Below are positions 36,031-44,522 of a stretch of DNA of 64,000 bases, piece by piece. A program made the translations under genes and the position numbers. The first letter of the stretch is position 1. Each line of letters starts with the position of its first letter. Under the pieces are notes generated by a model that saw only the letters and a program-made list of their open reading frames with translations, was not told the DNA's origin and ran no database searches. This DNA is from Gallionellaceae bacterium. GTDB lineage: Bacteria > Pseudomonadota > Gammaproteobacteria > Burkholderiales > Gallionellaceae. The stretch spans positions 100,554 to 164,553 of the forward strand of contig JAVBYO010000008.1 of NCBI GenBank assembly GCA_030823955.1. Reading direction: 5' to 3'.

Positions 36031-37836
36031 ATGACTGAGCAAACACGACTTGCGATCACCCCCGAGCAGGCGCACACATTACACGGCCTGTTGCACGAAC
36101 GCATACGGCGCACACCGGAGACGGTCGCTTACCGCTATTTCGATACGCGCCATGAAAACTGGCAGGCGATCATCTGGCGCGAATTGGGCGGACAGGTTGC
36201 ACGTTGGCAGGCGGCCTTGGCGCGCGAGAATTTACGAGCGGGCGACCGTGTCGCGGTGATGCTGCGCAACTGTCCGCAGTGGATCTGTTTCGATCAGGCC
36301 GCGCTTTCGCTTGGGCTGGTCGTGGTGCCGCTGTATACCGTGGATCGGGCCGAGAACATCGCCTACATCGTCAACGACGCGAATGTGAAAGTGTTGTTGT
36401 TCGAGACGCAAGAGCAATGGCAGGAGCTGAGCGCGGTGCGCGAGCAGATGACCTCGGTGCTGCGTTTCGTCAGCATCGACAGCGTGGGCAAGAATGCGGA
36501 GCCGCGCTTGCAGCATGTCGATACTTGGTTGCCTGCGGTGGCGCAATTGCAGCCCGACACTGTTGTTGATCCGCAGCGGCTCGCCACCATCGTGTACACC
36601 TCCGGCACGACGGGCAAACCCAAAGGCGTGATGCTGAGCCATTACAATATCCTGTCCAATGCCCATGCCTGTCTGGATACCTTCACGGTGAAGCACGACG
36701 ATCTGTTCCTGTCCTTCCTGCCGCTGTCGCATGCCTTCGAGCGCACGCTGGGTTATTACCTGAGCATGATGACCGGCGCGACGGTGGCGTTCGCGCGCTC
36801 CATTCCCCTGTTGAGCGAAGACCTGCAAACCATCAGGCCGACCTTGCTCATCTCTGTGCCGCGTATCTACGAACGTATCTATGCCGCCATCAACGCCAAG
36901 CTGGACGAGGGTTCGCCGTTGCGCAAGAAGTTGTTCCATCTGGCTGTCGAAGTGGGTTGGGCGCGTTTTCTGCACCAGCAGGGACGCGGCGACTGGCGCC
37001 CCGCATTCCTGCTGTGGCCGCTGCTGGACCGGCTGGTGGCGCGCAAGCTGCTGGCGCGCTTGGGGGGGCGCCTGCGCACGGCGGTCAGCGGTGGTGCCGC
37101 CCTGTCTGCCGATGTGTCGCGGGTGTTCGTCGGTCTGGGCTTGCCCGTGGTGCAGGGATACGGCCTGACCGAGACCAGCCCGGTGATCAGTGGCAACCAT
37201 CCTGAGAATAACTTTCCCGAGTCGGTGGGGCAGCCGATACGCGGGGTGCAGGTGCGCCTGGGCGAGCATGATGCGCTGCTGGTGAAAGGCCCGAACGTGA
37301 TGATGGGTTACTGGAACAACGAACACGCGACACGCGAGATGATCGATGCCGAGGGCTGGTTGAACACCGGCGATATCGCCCGTATCAGCGCCTCCGGTCA
37401 CATCACCATCACCGGACGGGTGAAAGAGATCATCGTGATGTCCAACGGCGAGAAGCTGCCCCCGGCGGACATCGAGTTCGCCATCACGCGCGACCGCCTG
37501 TTCGAGCAGGTGCTGGTGCTGGGTGAAGCGCGCTCGTATATGGTGGCGGTGGCGGTGCTCAATCCCGAGTTGTGGCCGCAGTTCGCCGCTGCGGTCGGAG
37601 TGCGAGCCGACATGCCCGAATCGCTGCGCGACACACGCGTGGAGCAGCAGGCTCTGCAACGTATCGCGGCACAATTGCGCGAGTTCCCCGGTTATGCGCG
37701 CATCCATCGCGTGTTGTTGCTGAGCGAGCCGTGGACCATAGAGAACGGCATCATGACACCCACTTTGAAAATGAAACGTAACCGTGTCGTGACAAAATAC
37801 GCGGCAGAGATCGAACAACTTTATGAAGGACATTGA
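36031..37836 (+). CDS. Long-chain acyl-CoA synthetase (AMP-forming)
   Basis: ANL-superfamily ligase, 601 aa, activating fatty acids to acyl-CoA. The P-loop-like motif is IVYTSGTTGKPKGVMLSHYN, then GYGLTETSPVIS, YWNNEHATREM, GWLNTGDIA and the C-terminal hinge and lysine region ITGRVKEIIVMSNGEKLPP. It belongs to the FAA1-type rather than the short E. coli FadD type. ATG 36031 was chosen over the upstream GTG because GAGGA is spaced correctly for it. It is 21 bp after the SDR gene and 3 bp before the thioesterase. Confidence 0.93.
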   Translation: MTEQTRLAITPEQAHTLHGLLHERIRRTPETVAYRYFDTRHENWQAIIWRELGGQVARWQAALARENLRAGDRVAVMLRNCPQWICFDQAALSLGLVVVPLYTVDRAENIAYIVNDANVKVLLFETQEQWQELSAVREQMTSVLRFVSIDSVGKNAEPRLQHVDTWLPAVAQLQPDTVVDPQRLATIVYTSGTTGKPKGVMLSHYNILSNAHACLDTFTVKHDDLFLSFLPLSHAFERTLGYYLSMMTGATVAFARSIPLLSEDLQTIRPTLLISVPRIYERIYAAINAKLDEGSPLRKKLFHLAVEVGWARFLHQQGRGDWRPAFLLWPLLDRLVARKLLARLGGRLRTAVSGGAALSADVSRVFVGLGLPVVQGYGLTETSPVISGNHPENNFPESVGQPIRGVQVRLGEHDALLVKGPNVMMGYWNNEHATREMIDAEGWLNTGDIARISASGHITITGRVKEIIVMSNGEKLPPADIEFAITRDRLFEQVLVLGEARSYMVAVAVLNPELWPQFAAAVGVRADMPESLRDTRVEQQALQRIAAQLREFPGYARIHRVLLLSEPWTIENGIMTPTLKMKRNRVVTKYAAEIEQLYEGH

Positions 37837-37839
37837 GAC

Positions 37840-38238
37840 ATGAGCAAACAGGAAACGACCCTGCCCAGCCGTCACGCCACCCTGCGTGTGGTGGCGATGC
37901 CGACCGACTGCAACATCACCGGCGATGTGTTCGGCGGCTGGGTGATGGCGCAGGTGGATATCGCGGGCAGCATCCCGGCCATCAGCCGCGCGCGCGGCAG
38001 GGTGGCGACCGTGGCGGTGAATTCGTTCATCTTCAAGCAGCCGTTGTTCATGGGGGATGTGGTGAGTTTTTATGCCGACATCACCAAGGTCGGGCGCACT
38101 TCGATGACGGTGAATGTCGAGGTATACGCGCAGCGCGACCCGGTCAAACCGACCTGTGTCAAAGTGACCGAAGCGACCCTCACCTATGTCGCGGTGGGCG
38201 AAGACCGCAAGCCCAGAGTGCTGCCTCCGGCAGACTGA
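37840..38238 (+). CDS. yciA: Hotdog-fold acyl-CoA thioesterase
   Basis: A 132-aa YciA-type acyl-CoA thioesterase. Motifs typical of the family are PTDCNITGDVFGGWVMAQVD (catalytic Asn/Asp region) and VNSFIFKQPLFMGDVVSFYA. It hydrolyses acyl-CoA to release CoA and may keep the beta-oxidation pathway from sequestering CoA. It lies 3 nt after the acyl-CoA ligase in the same operon. Confidence 0.93.
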   Translation: MSKQETTLPSRHATLRVVAMPTDCNITGDVFGGWVMAQVDIAGSIPAISRARGRVATVAVNSFIFKQPLFMGDVVSFYADITKVGRTSMTVNVEVYAQRDPVKPTCVKVTEATLTYVAVGEDRKPRVLPPAD

Positions 38239-38302
38239 GCCGGTTTGCAATGACCGTTGTTGTGGCAGGCCCCGCCTCGAACAGGCAGAACTGGAGAGAT
38301 AG

Positions 38303-40852
38303 ATGAGCGCAAATTTTCATATCCGCAAAGTCGCCGTACTCGGTGCCGGGGTGATGGGGGCGCAGATCGCCGCGCACCTCACCAATGCCAATGTCGAGAC
38401 GCTGCTGTTCGAACTGCCCGCAAAGGAGGGCAGCCCGAACGGTAATGTGAACAAAGCGCTGGAGGGGCTGAAAAAACTCGAACCCGCGCCCAGCGCCAGC
38501 CCTGCCAAGATCAGCTACATCCAGCCAGCGAACTACGAGCAGCACTTGGACAAGCTGCGTGAATGCGATCTGGTGATCGAAGCCATCGCGGAACGTATGG
38601 ACTGGAAGTCCGATCTGTACCGCAAGGTCGCGCCGTATCTGGGCGCGCACACCATCTTCGCCAGCAACACCTCCGGCCTCTCCATCAACACACTGGCCGC
38701 GGCTTTCCCCGAGAATCTGCGCCACCGCTTCTGCGGCATCCATTTCTTCAATCCGCCGCGTTACATGCATCTGGTCGAACTGATCGCCTGTAGCGGCACC
38801 GAGGCGGCGCTGCTCGACCAACTGGAGACCTTCCTCGTCTCCACGCTGGGCAAAGGCGTGGTGCGTGCCAAGGACACGCCCAACTTCATCGCCAACCGTA
38901 TCGGCGTGTTCTCCATGCTCGCCACCAAACACCATGCCGCCGCGTTCAACCTCGGTTTCGACACTGTGGATGCACTTACCGGGCGTTACCTCGGTCGCCC
39001 CAAGAGCGCCACCTTCCGCACGCTGGATGTGGTCGGCCTCGATGTGTTTGCGCATGTGGTCAACACCATGCGCGAGAACCTCACCGAAGATCCGTGGCAC
39101 CAACACTTCGAACTGCCAAGTTGGTTCGGTTATTTGGTCGATCAGGGATCGCTGGGGCAAAAGAGCAAGAAGGGCATTTACCAGAAGATCGGAAAAGACA
39201 TCCATGTGCTGGACTTGCACACCAAAGCGTATCGCCTGTCCGACAGCGAGATCGACGCGGAGGTGAAAGAGATCTTGCGCGAGCGCAACTGGGCGATGAA
39301 ACTTGCCGGACTGCGCCGCAACCCGCACCCGCAAGCGCAGTTCCTGTGGGCCACGTTCCGCGACGTGTTCCATTACTGCGCTCTGCAACTGGAGCACATC
39401 GCCGACAACGCGCGCGACGTAGACCTCGCCGTGCGCTGGGGCTTCGGCTGGGACAGCGGTCCGTTCGAGATCTGGCAAGCCGCAGGCTGGCAACAAGTAG
39501 CAGAGTGGATCAGCGCCGATATCAATGCAGGCAAGGCGATGGCAAGCGCGCCGTTGCCGGAGTGGGCGACCGACCCGGCGCGCACCGGTGTGCATACTGC
39601 GCAAGGTTCTTTCGCACCCTCTCCCTTCGCTTCGCTCCCCCCTCTCCCGCAGGCGGGAGAGGGGATGGGGGAGAGGGGAAGTTACCAACCCCGCTCCACA
39701 CTCCCCGTCTACCAGCGCCAACTCTACCCCGATGCACTCATCGGCGAAGAACATCACTACGGCGAGACCGTATTCGAGACACCCGAAGTGCGCCTATGGC
39801 ATGGCGGTGACAACATCGCCATCCTCAGCTTCAAGACCAAGATGCACACTGTGAGCAACGAAGTGCTGGACGGCATTCTGCGTGCGGTGGATGAAGCCGA
39901 AGCGTATTTCAGCGCGCTCATCTTGTGGCAAACAGAGCCGCCGTTCTCCGCCGGAGCCAACCTGCTGCAACTGATGCAGGGTGTGCAGGAGACCGGCGAA
40001 GATGCGGGGTTGCTCGGCAAACTCAAAGGCGCGGTGAACCGCGTCAAATACACCGTTGCGGGTCATGGCGGGATCGGCGATGTACTCAATGCCGCCATCG
40101 GCAACGTGCCACACGTCGAAGCCGTGGTCGCCAAGTTCCAGCAAGTCTCCATGCGCCTCAAATATGCGCAAGTGCCCACCATCGCGGCAGTGGATGGCCT
40201 GGCATTGGGCGGCGGCTGCGAATTCTCCATCCACTGCACACGCATCGTCGCCACGCTGGAAAGTTACATCGGTCTGGTCGAGGTCGGCGTCGGCCTGCTG
40301 CCCGCAGGGGGCGGCTGCAAAGAGATGGCGCAACGCGCGGCACAGGAGGCGCAACGTTTTGCCAACGACAACCATGTGGACGTGTTTCCTTTTGTGCGCC
40401 GCTACTTCCAGAACATCGCCATGGGCGAAGTCTCCAAGAGCGCCGAGCTGGCAAGGGAGATGGGCTACCTGAGACAGTCCGACCGCATCGTGCTGAACAA
40501 ATTCGAACTGCTGCACATCGCCAAAGAAGAGGCCAAAGCCCTCAACGCCACCGCATACCGTCCGCCGTTGCACCCGTGCCACATCGCCGTTGCCGGACGC
40601 ACCGGCATCGCTACCCTCAAAGCCGCCATGCTCAACATGCGCGAAGGCGGCTTCATCTCCGAACACGACTACAACATCGGCTGCCGCGTCGCCGAGACCT
40701 TATGCGGTGGTGATGTGGAAGCGGGCAGTTTGGTGGATGAGGATTGGCTGCTCGATCTGGAGCGCAAGAACTTCATGGAGCTGCTGGCGACGGAGAAGAC
40801 GCAGGCAAGGATTGAATATATGTTGAAGAGTGGGAAGCCGTTGAGGAATTGA
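38303..40852 (+). CDS. 3-Hydroxyacyl-CoA dehydrogenase / enoyl-CoA hydratase (FadN type)
   Basis: A two-enzyme beta-oxidation protein, 849 aa, with the dehydrogenase first and the hydratase second, the reverse of FadB and like FadN. The Rossmann motif is VAVLGAGVMGAQIAAHL (residues 9-25). The dehydrogenase signature includes HFFNPPRYMHLVELI and KDTPNFIANRIG. The crotonase half has LALGGGCEFSIHCT and IGLVEVGVGLLPAGGG with the catalytic Glu pair. Between the two (about residues 435-460) lies an in-frame insert read from a palindromic repeat ([16 protein letters not shown]), which did not break the frame. RBS GGAGAG precedes the ATG. The thiolase that should follow directly is displaced by a transposase cassette. 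Confidence 0.94.
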   Translation: MSANFHIRKVAVLGAGVMGAQIAAHLTNANVETLLFELPAKEGSPNGNVNKALEGLKKLEPAPSASPAKISYIQPANYEQHLDKLRECDLVIEAIAERMDWKSDLYRKVAPYLGAHTIFASNTSGLSINTLAAAFPENLRHRFCGIHFFNPPRYMHLVELIACSGTEAALLDQLETFLVSTLGKGVVRAKDTPNFIANRIGVFSMLATKHHAAAFNLGFDTVDALTGRYLGRPKSATFRTLDVVGLDVFAHVVNTMRENLTEDPWHQHFELPSWFGYLVDQGSLGQKSKKGIYQKIGKDIHVLDLHTKAYRLSDSEIDAEVKEILRERNWAMKLAGLRRNPHPQAQFLWATFRDVFHYCALQLEHIADNARDVDLAVRWGFGWDSGPFEIWQAAGWQQVAEWISADINAGKAMASAPLPEWATDPARTGVHTAQGSFAPSPFASLPPLPQAGEGMGERGSYQPRSTLPVYQRQLYPDALIGEEHHYGETVFETPEVRLWHGGDNIAILSFKTKMHTVSNEVLDGILRAVDEAEAYFSALILWQTEPPFSAGANLLQLMQGVQETGEDAGLLGKLKGAVNRVKYTVAGHGGIGDVLNAAIGNVPHVEAVVAKFQQVSMRLKYAQVPTIAAVDGLALGGGCEFSIHCTRIVATLESYIGLVEVGVGLLPAGGGCKEMAQRAAQEAQRFANDNHVDVFPFVRRYFQNIAMGEVSKSAELAREMGYLRQSDRIVLNKFELLHIAKEEAKALNATAYRPPLHPCHIAVAGRTGIATLKAAMLNMREGGFISEHDYNIGCRVAETLCGGDVEAGSLVDEDWLLDLERKNFMELLATEKTQARIEYMLKSGKPLRN
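39617..39680. repeat. REP-like palindrome inserted inside the FadN-type gene
   Basis: Core stem CCTCTCCCGC (39641-39650) and GCGGGAGAGG (39653-39662), with outer CCCTCTCCC and GGGGGAGAGGGG half-arms. Related to 755-792 and 12741-12780. It is in frame and codes for an inter-domain linker. Confidence 0.8.
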
Positions 40853-40860
40853 AACGAATG

Positions 40861-40938
40861 GTAGGTCGGGTTAGCGCAGCGTAACCCGACAATACGCCGT
40901 CGGGTTACGGCGCAAAAGACGCGCCTAACACGACCTAC
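40861..40938. repeat. REP/BIME-type element at the left edge of the RAYT cassette
   Basis: Nested palindromes: GTCGGGTTA (40865-40873) with TAACCCGAC (40882-40890), a second GTCGGGTTACGGCG half, and an inverted CTAACACGACCTAC at 40925-40938. The first 30 bp (40861-40890) recur as an exact inverted copy at 42019-42048. Confidence 0.88.
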
Positions 40939-40960
40939 GAAACTAATAGATGGAGATTCA

Positions 40961-41419
40961 ATGGGAAGATATTCTGAGGAAGATAACTCGGAAATTGGCA
41001 AAGCAACTCTGGCGAAAATTCAGCTTGAAGATGCCATTGATTTATTCCTTACAGGGAAAAGAATTTCCGCAATCACGCTAGCGGGAGCTGCGGATGGCAT
41101 TTTTGCCGGATTGTTAAAACAGCAAGGTGACGATTCGGCGGCTAAAGAAGTTTGGAACAGCATAGTTGATATCCGCAAAAGTACAGGTTTGAAATATGCG
41201 GGTGAGCGAACCGAAAAAGATGCCTTTAATGAATGGAATAACTCTCGGAATCGCTTGAAGCATCACGATGGTAAAGAGGACACTACTTTGTTATTCAATG
41301 TGTTTGATGAAGCGTTCTTATCGATTCAGCGTGCAAATATGGATGGAGATAGGCTTGGAGTTGTAGCCAAAAATCGTCAGAAATATGAGAAGTGGATAAT
41401 TGAGAATATGTGCATGTAA
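40961..41419 (+). CDS. Hypothetical protein, HEPN-like
   Basis: Unrecognised 152-aa soluble, helix-rich protein. Its codon use and base composition are clearly more AT-rich than the flanking fad genes. Near residue 100 it reads NSRNRLKHHDGK, which fits the R-x4-H motif of HEPN ribonuclease-type domains, and the preceding helices (SAITLAGAADGIFAGLL) also fit that fold. HEPN proteins are often toxins or defence effectors; no antitoxin partner such as a MNT nucleotidyltransferase is adjacent, so function is open. It lies within the REP-flanked cassette, just before the transposase. Confidence 0.7.
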   Translation: MGRYSEEDNSEIGKATLAKIQLEDAIDLFLTGKRISAITLAGAADGIFAGLLKQQGDDSAAKEVWNSIVDIRKSTGLKYAGERTEKDAFNEWNNSRNRLKHHDGKEDTTLLFNVFDEAFLSIQRANMDGDRLGVVAKNRQKYEKWIIENMCM

Positions 41420-41475
41420 ATTGCAGTCTGGGGCTGATACGGGGACATCGGCGTTATACGAGGTCGGAGCATGCG

Positions 41476-42012
41476 ATGAGATACCGGCGGGCATTCGTTG
41501 AAGGCGGCTCATTCTTCTTCACGTTGGTGACGGAGAAACGGCGACCGATATTTGCTTCGGCGGAGGCGGTGGATGTGTTGCGGTCGGCATTTCGCGCCGT
41601 GCGCACTTCCCGTCCGTTTGTGCTGGATGCGGTGGTGGTTTTGCCGGATCACTTGCATTGTGTATGGACGTTGCCGCCGGGCGATGCGGATTTTGCTATC
41701 CGTTGGCGGTTGATTAAGACGTGGTTCACCAAGCATTGTGATCCCGCCTTGCGCGCTATGCCAAACGCCAGCCAAACGAAACGGCGGGAGCAGGCGTTGT
41801 GGCAGCATCGTTATTGGGAGCACATGCTGAGGGATGAGCGAGATTTCGAGAGGCATGTGGAGTATGTTCATTACAATCCGGTGAAGCATGGATATGCGAC
41901 CTCTCCGATGGCGTGGCCACATTCCAGTTTTCGGCGGTATGTCGAAGCCGGAATTTATGAGGCAGGTTGGGGGCGGGGGCAGATGAATTTTGAGGGTGTT
42001 GGGTTTGAATAG
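41476..42012 (+). CDS. REP-associated tyrosine transposase (RAYT)
   Basis: Y1 transposase of the IS200/IS605-related TnpA-REP family, 178 aa from ATG 41476. Motifs are FFFTLVTEKRRPIF, the HUH-like VVLPDHLHCVWTLP and the catalytic-tyrosine helix HVEYVHYNPVKHGYA. RAYTs cut and join single-stranded REP palindromes and are thought to spread them. Here exact inverted REP copies lie on either side (40861-40890 and 42019-42048), making this a likely autonomous REP-producing unit (REPtron). The ATG follows a degenerate AGGTCGGAG site. Confidence 0.93.
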   Translation: MRYRRAFVEGGSFFFTLVTEKRRPIFASAEAVDVLRSAFRAVRTSRPFVLDAVVVLPDHLHCVWTLPPGDADFAIRWRLIKTWFTKHCDPALRAMPNASQTKRREQALWQHRYWEHMLRDERDFERHVEYVHYNPVKHGYATSPMAWPHSSFRRYVEAGIYEAGWGRGQMNFEGVGFE

Positions 42013-42018
42013 ATGGGT

Positions 42019-42048
42019 GTCGGGTTACGCTGCGCTAACCCGACCTAC
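42019..42048. repeat. REP copy at the right edge of the RAYT cassette
   Basis: Thirty bases that are the exact reverse complement of 40861-40890; internal stem GTCGGGTTA/TAACCCGAC. It begins 6 bp after the transposase stop. Confidence 0.9.
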
Positions 42049-42111
42049 GAAGTTGCTCATTCTCAATTCCTGAAATGAGAATATTAAACAATAGTTGATT
42101 AGGAGGGGATC

Positions 42112-43311
42112 ATGAGCAAACAAGTCCAGGAAGCCTACATCGTCGCCGCCACGCGCACGCCAGTGGGCAAGGCACCGCGTGGCATGTTTCGCAACACGCG
42201 GCCCGATGATCTGTTGGCGCATGTGTTGAAGAGTGTGCTGTCGCAGGCGCCGTCGCTCGATCCGGCCAGCATCGGTGATGTGATCGTCGGCTGTGCGATG
42301 CCGGAGGCGGAGCAGGGCATGAATGTGGCGCGTATCGCGCTGCTCTTGGCGGGCATGCCGAACACGGTGCCGGGCATGACCATCAATCGTTTCTGTTCTT
42401 CCGGGGTGCAGGCGGTGGCGCTGGCGGCGGATCGCATCCGCCTGGGCGAGGCGGAGGTGATGATCGCGGCAGGTGTGGAGAGTATGAGTATGGTGCCGAT
42501 GATGGGCAACAAGATCGCGTTCAATCCCTCTATCTTCGAGCGCGATGAGAACTACGGCATCGCTTACGGTATGGGGCTGACGGCGGAGAAGGTGGCAGAG
42601 CGCTGGAAGGTGAGCCGTGAAGCGCAGGATACGTTTGCCTTGCAGAGCCATCAACGCGCCATCGCGGCGATCAACAGCGGTGAGTTCAATGACGAGATAT
42701 CTCCGTTCCACATCAGCGAGCATGTGGCGGATATGGATACGCGTGCGGTGAACGTGAAGGCGCGCGCGGTGGGGCAGGACGAAGGGCCGCGTGCGGATAC
42801 TTCGCTGGATGCTTTGTCCAAACTCAGAACGGTGTTCGCACAGCGCGGCTCGGTGACGGCGGGCAACAGTTCGCAGATGTCGGACGGGGCGGGGGCGGTG
42901 TTGCTGTGTTCCGAGGCGGCATTGCAGCGTTATAACCTGACGCCCATCGGCAAATTCCTCGGCTTTAGCGTGGCCGGTGTGCCGCCGGAGATCATGGGTA
43001 TCGGCCCGAAAGAAGCCATTCCGCGTGTGTTGAAGCAGGTGGGGCTGAGTTTGCAGGACATGGGCTGGATCGAACTCAATGAAGCGTTCGCCGCGCAGTC
43101 GCTGGCAGTCATCAACGATGTGGGCCTTGATCCGGCTATCGTCAATCCTTTGGGTGGCGCGATCGCTTTAGGGCATCCGCTTGGGGCGACAGGGGCGATC
43201 CGCACGGCGACGCTGTTGCACGGCTTGCATCGGCGCAAGCAAAAATACGGTATGGTGACGATGTGTATCGGCACGGGCATGGGCGCGGCGGGCGTGTTTG
43301 AGGCGCTGTGA
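42112..43311 (+). CDS. Acetyl-CoA C-acyltransferase (thiolase)
   Basis: Thiolase, 399 aa, performing the cleavage step of beta-oxidation. The nucleophilic Cys is in NRFCSSGVQAVA, the His in GGAIALGHPLGATGAI and the second Cys in MCIGTGMGAAG. A strong AGGAGGGG lies upstream of the ATG. It should be the FadA/FadI partner of the FadN-type protein and was probably adjacent to it before the REP cassette entered. A biosynthetic acetoacetyl-CoA role is less likely in this operon. Confidence 0.95.
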   Translation: MSKQVQEAYIVAATRTPVGKAPRGMFRNTRPDDLLAHVLKSVLSQAPSLDPASIGDVIVGCAMPEAEQGMNVARIALLLAGMPNTVPGMTINRFCSSGVQAVALAADRIRLGEAEVMIAAGVESMSMVPMMGNKIAFNPSIFERDENYGIAYGMGLTAEKVAERWKVSREAQDTFALQSHQRAIAAINSGEFNDEISPFHISEHVADMDTRAVNVKARAVGQDEGPRADTSLDALSKLRTVFAQRGSVTAGNSSQMSDGAGAVLLCSEAALQRYNLTPIGKFLGFSVAGVPPEIMGIGPKEAIPRVLKQVGLSLQDMGWIELNEAFAAQSLAVINDVGLDPAIVNPLGGAIALGHPLGATGAIRTATLLHGLHRRKQKYGMVTMCIGTGMGAAGVFEAL

Positions 43312-43348
43312 CGTGGCTGACGGGATCTTTGAAACGATAGAGGGCGGT

Positions 43349-43915
43349 ATGAAGAAACTGATAGTGATGTTTTTGTTGTGTGTGTCCATGCAGGCGGGGG
43401 CGGCGACGCTGGAGGGAATCACGCTGGAAGATGAGGTGCAGCTCGGCAATACCAAGCTGGCACTGAACGGTGCGGGCGTGCGCAGTATCGTGTTCTTCAA
43501 GATGTACGCGGTGGGCCTGTATCTGACGGAAAAAAAATCGCAAACGACCGCTGCGGTATTTGCCGATACGCGGCCCAAACGTATCGCGCTGCATGTGCTG
43601 GTGGGAGAGGGTGATCTGGAGCGTTTCCTGGGCGGCTTCCGCAAAGGCATGGAAAAGAATCACGATGCTGCGCAATTGACGGTGTTGCGGGAGCGTATGA
43701 CGGCATTCGACAAGCTGTTCGACAACCACAACACAGTGAAACGCGCCGATGTGATTGCTTTCGACTGGGTGCCCGCAGAAGGTACCCGTGTGAGCTTGAA
43801 CGGTGTTGAATTGGGGCGTATCGCGGGTGAGGATTTCTATCACGCGTTGTTGAAGATATGGTTGGGTGACAAGCCGGTGTCGGATGATCTGAAGACCGTG
43901 TTGCTGGGCAGTTGA
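43349..43915 (+). CDS. Chalcone isomerase-like exported protein 1
   Basis: A 188-aa protein with a signal peptide (KLIVMFLLCVSMQAGAA) and a chalcone isomerase-like domain: LEGITLEDEVQLGNTKLALN, then GVRSIVFFKMYAVGLYL and a terminal LLKIWLGDKPVSDDLKTVLLG. Bacterial members are not known to isomerise flavonoids; fatty-acid binding has been suggested for plant homologues. It starts at ATG 43349, 37 bp after the thiolase, and is followed by a paralogue. Periplasmic location is predicted. Confidence 0.86.
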   Translation: MKKLIVMFLLCVSMQAGAATLEGITLEDEVQLGNTKLALNGAGVRSIVFFKMYAVGLYLTEKKSQTTAAVFADTRPKRIALHVLVGEGDLERFLGGFRKGMEKNHDAAQLTVLRERMTAFDKLFDNHNTVKRADVIAFDWVPAEGTRVSLNGVELGRIAGEDFYHALLKIWLGDKPVSDDLKTVLLGS

Positions 43916-43937
43916 TAACTGAATTCGGAGATAAAAG

Positions 43938-44522
43938 ATGAAACGTATTGTGATGTCGGTGTTGTTGCTGTCGTTGAGCCAAGTGGTCGGTGCTATCGAA
44001 CTGGCCGGGGTCAAGGTGGCGGAGAAGGCGCAGGTGGGTGGCCAGTCGCTGGTGCTCAACGGTGCGGGGACGCGACTCATGGTGGGCATGTTCCATGTGT
44101 ATGCCATCGCCTTGTATCTGCCGGAGCCTAAACATACCGTCGCGGAAGTGCTGGACGAACAGTCGCGCAAACGTGTCACGCTGGATTTTATGTTCGGCGT
44201 GACCAGTGTGCAATTGCTGGAGGCGACCTACAAGCTGATGACCGAGAACCTCAGCGCGGACGAGATGAAGCGCGCGGAAGCGGGCTGGATGCAGTTCGCC
44301 ACCGTTTTCGACAAGGTTCCGGACATCAACAAGGGTGACCACATGGTGCTGGATCACCAGCCCGGCACGGGGGTGAGTGTGAGCCTGAACGGCAAAGAGA
44401 TCGGACGTGTGGCCGATGCCCGCTTCATCCGTGGTTTCCTGATGGCGTGGCTGGGTGACAGGCCCGCACAGGCCGATCTGAAAGACCGTCTGCTGGGGAT
44501 AACGGCGGCCAATGGTAAATGA
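43938..44522 (+). CDS. Chalcone isomerase-like exported protein 2
   Basis: A 194-aa paralogue of the preceding gene, with a signal peptide (MKRIVMSVLLLSLSQVVGA) and the same pattern: ELAGVKVAEKAQVGGQSLVLN, FHVYAIALYLPEP, SVSLNGKEIGRV and FLMAWLGDRPAQADLKDRLLG. The two copies have diverged well beyond recent duplication. GGAG precedes the ATG. It overlaps the ATP-grasp-like gene by 11 bp, suggesting translational coupling. Confidence 0.86.
   Translation: MKRIVMSVLLLSLSQVVGAIELAGVKVAEKAQVGGQSLVLNGAGTRLMVGMFHVYAIALYLPEPKHTVAEVLDEQSRKRVTLDFMFGVTSVQLLEATYKLMTENLSADEMKRAEAGWMQFATVFDKVPDINKGDHMVLDHQPGTGVSVSLNGKEIGRVADARFIRGFLMAWLGDRPAQADLKDRLLGITAANGK

Noticed and set aside
36232..38250. 672-aa open frame opposite the acyl-CoA ligase and thioesterase
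   Set aside because: It spans the boundary of two well-supported genes on the other strand and shows no recognisable motif.
40853..42111. Complete insertion sequence or integron
   Set aside because: No DDE transposase or integrase; the Y1 RAYT and REP ends explain the structure better.
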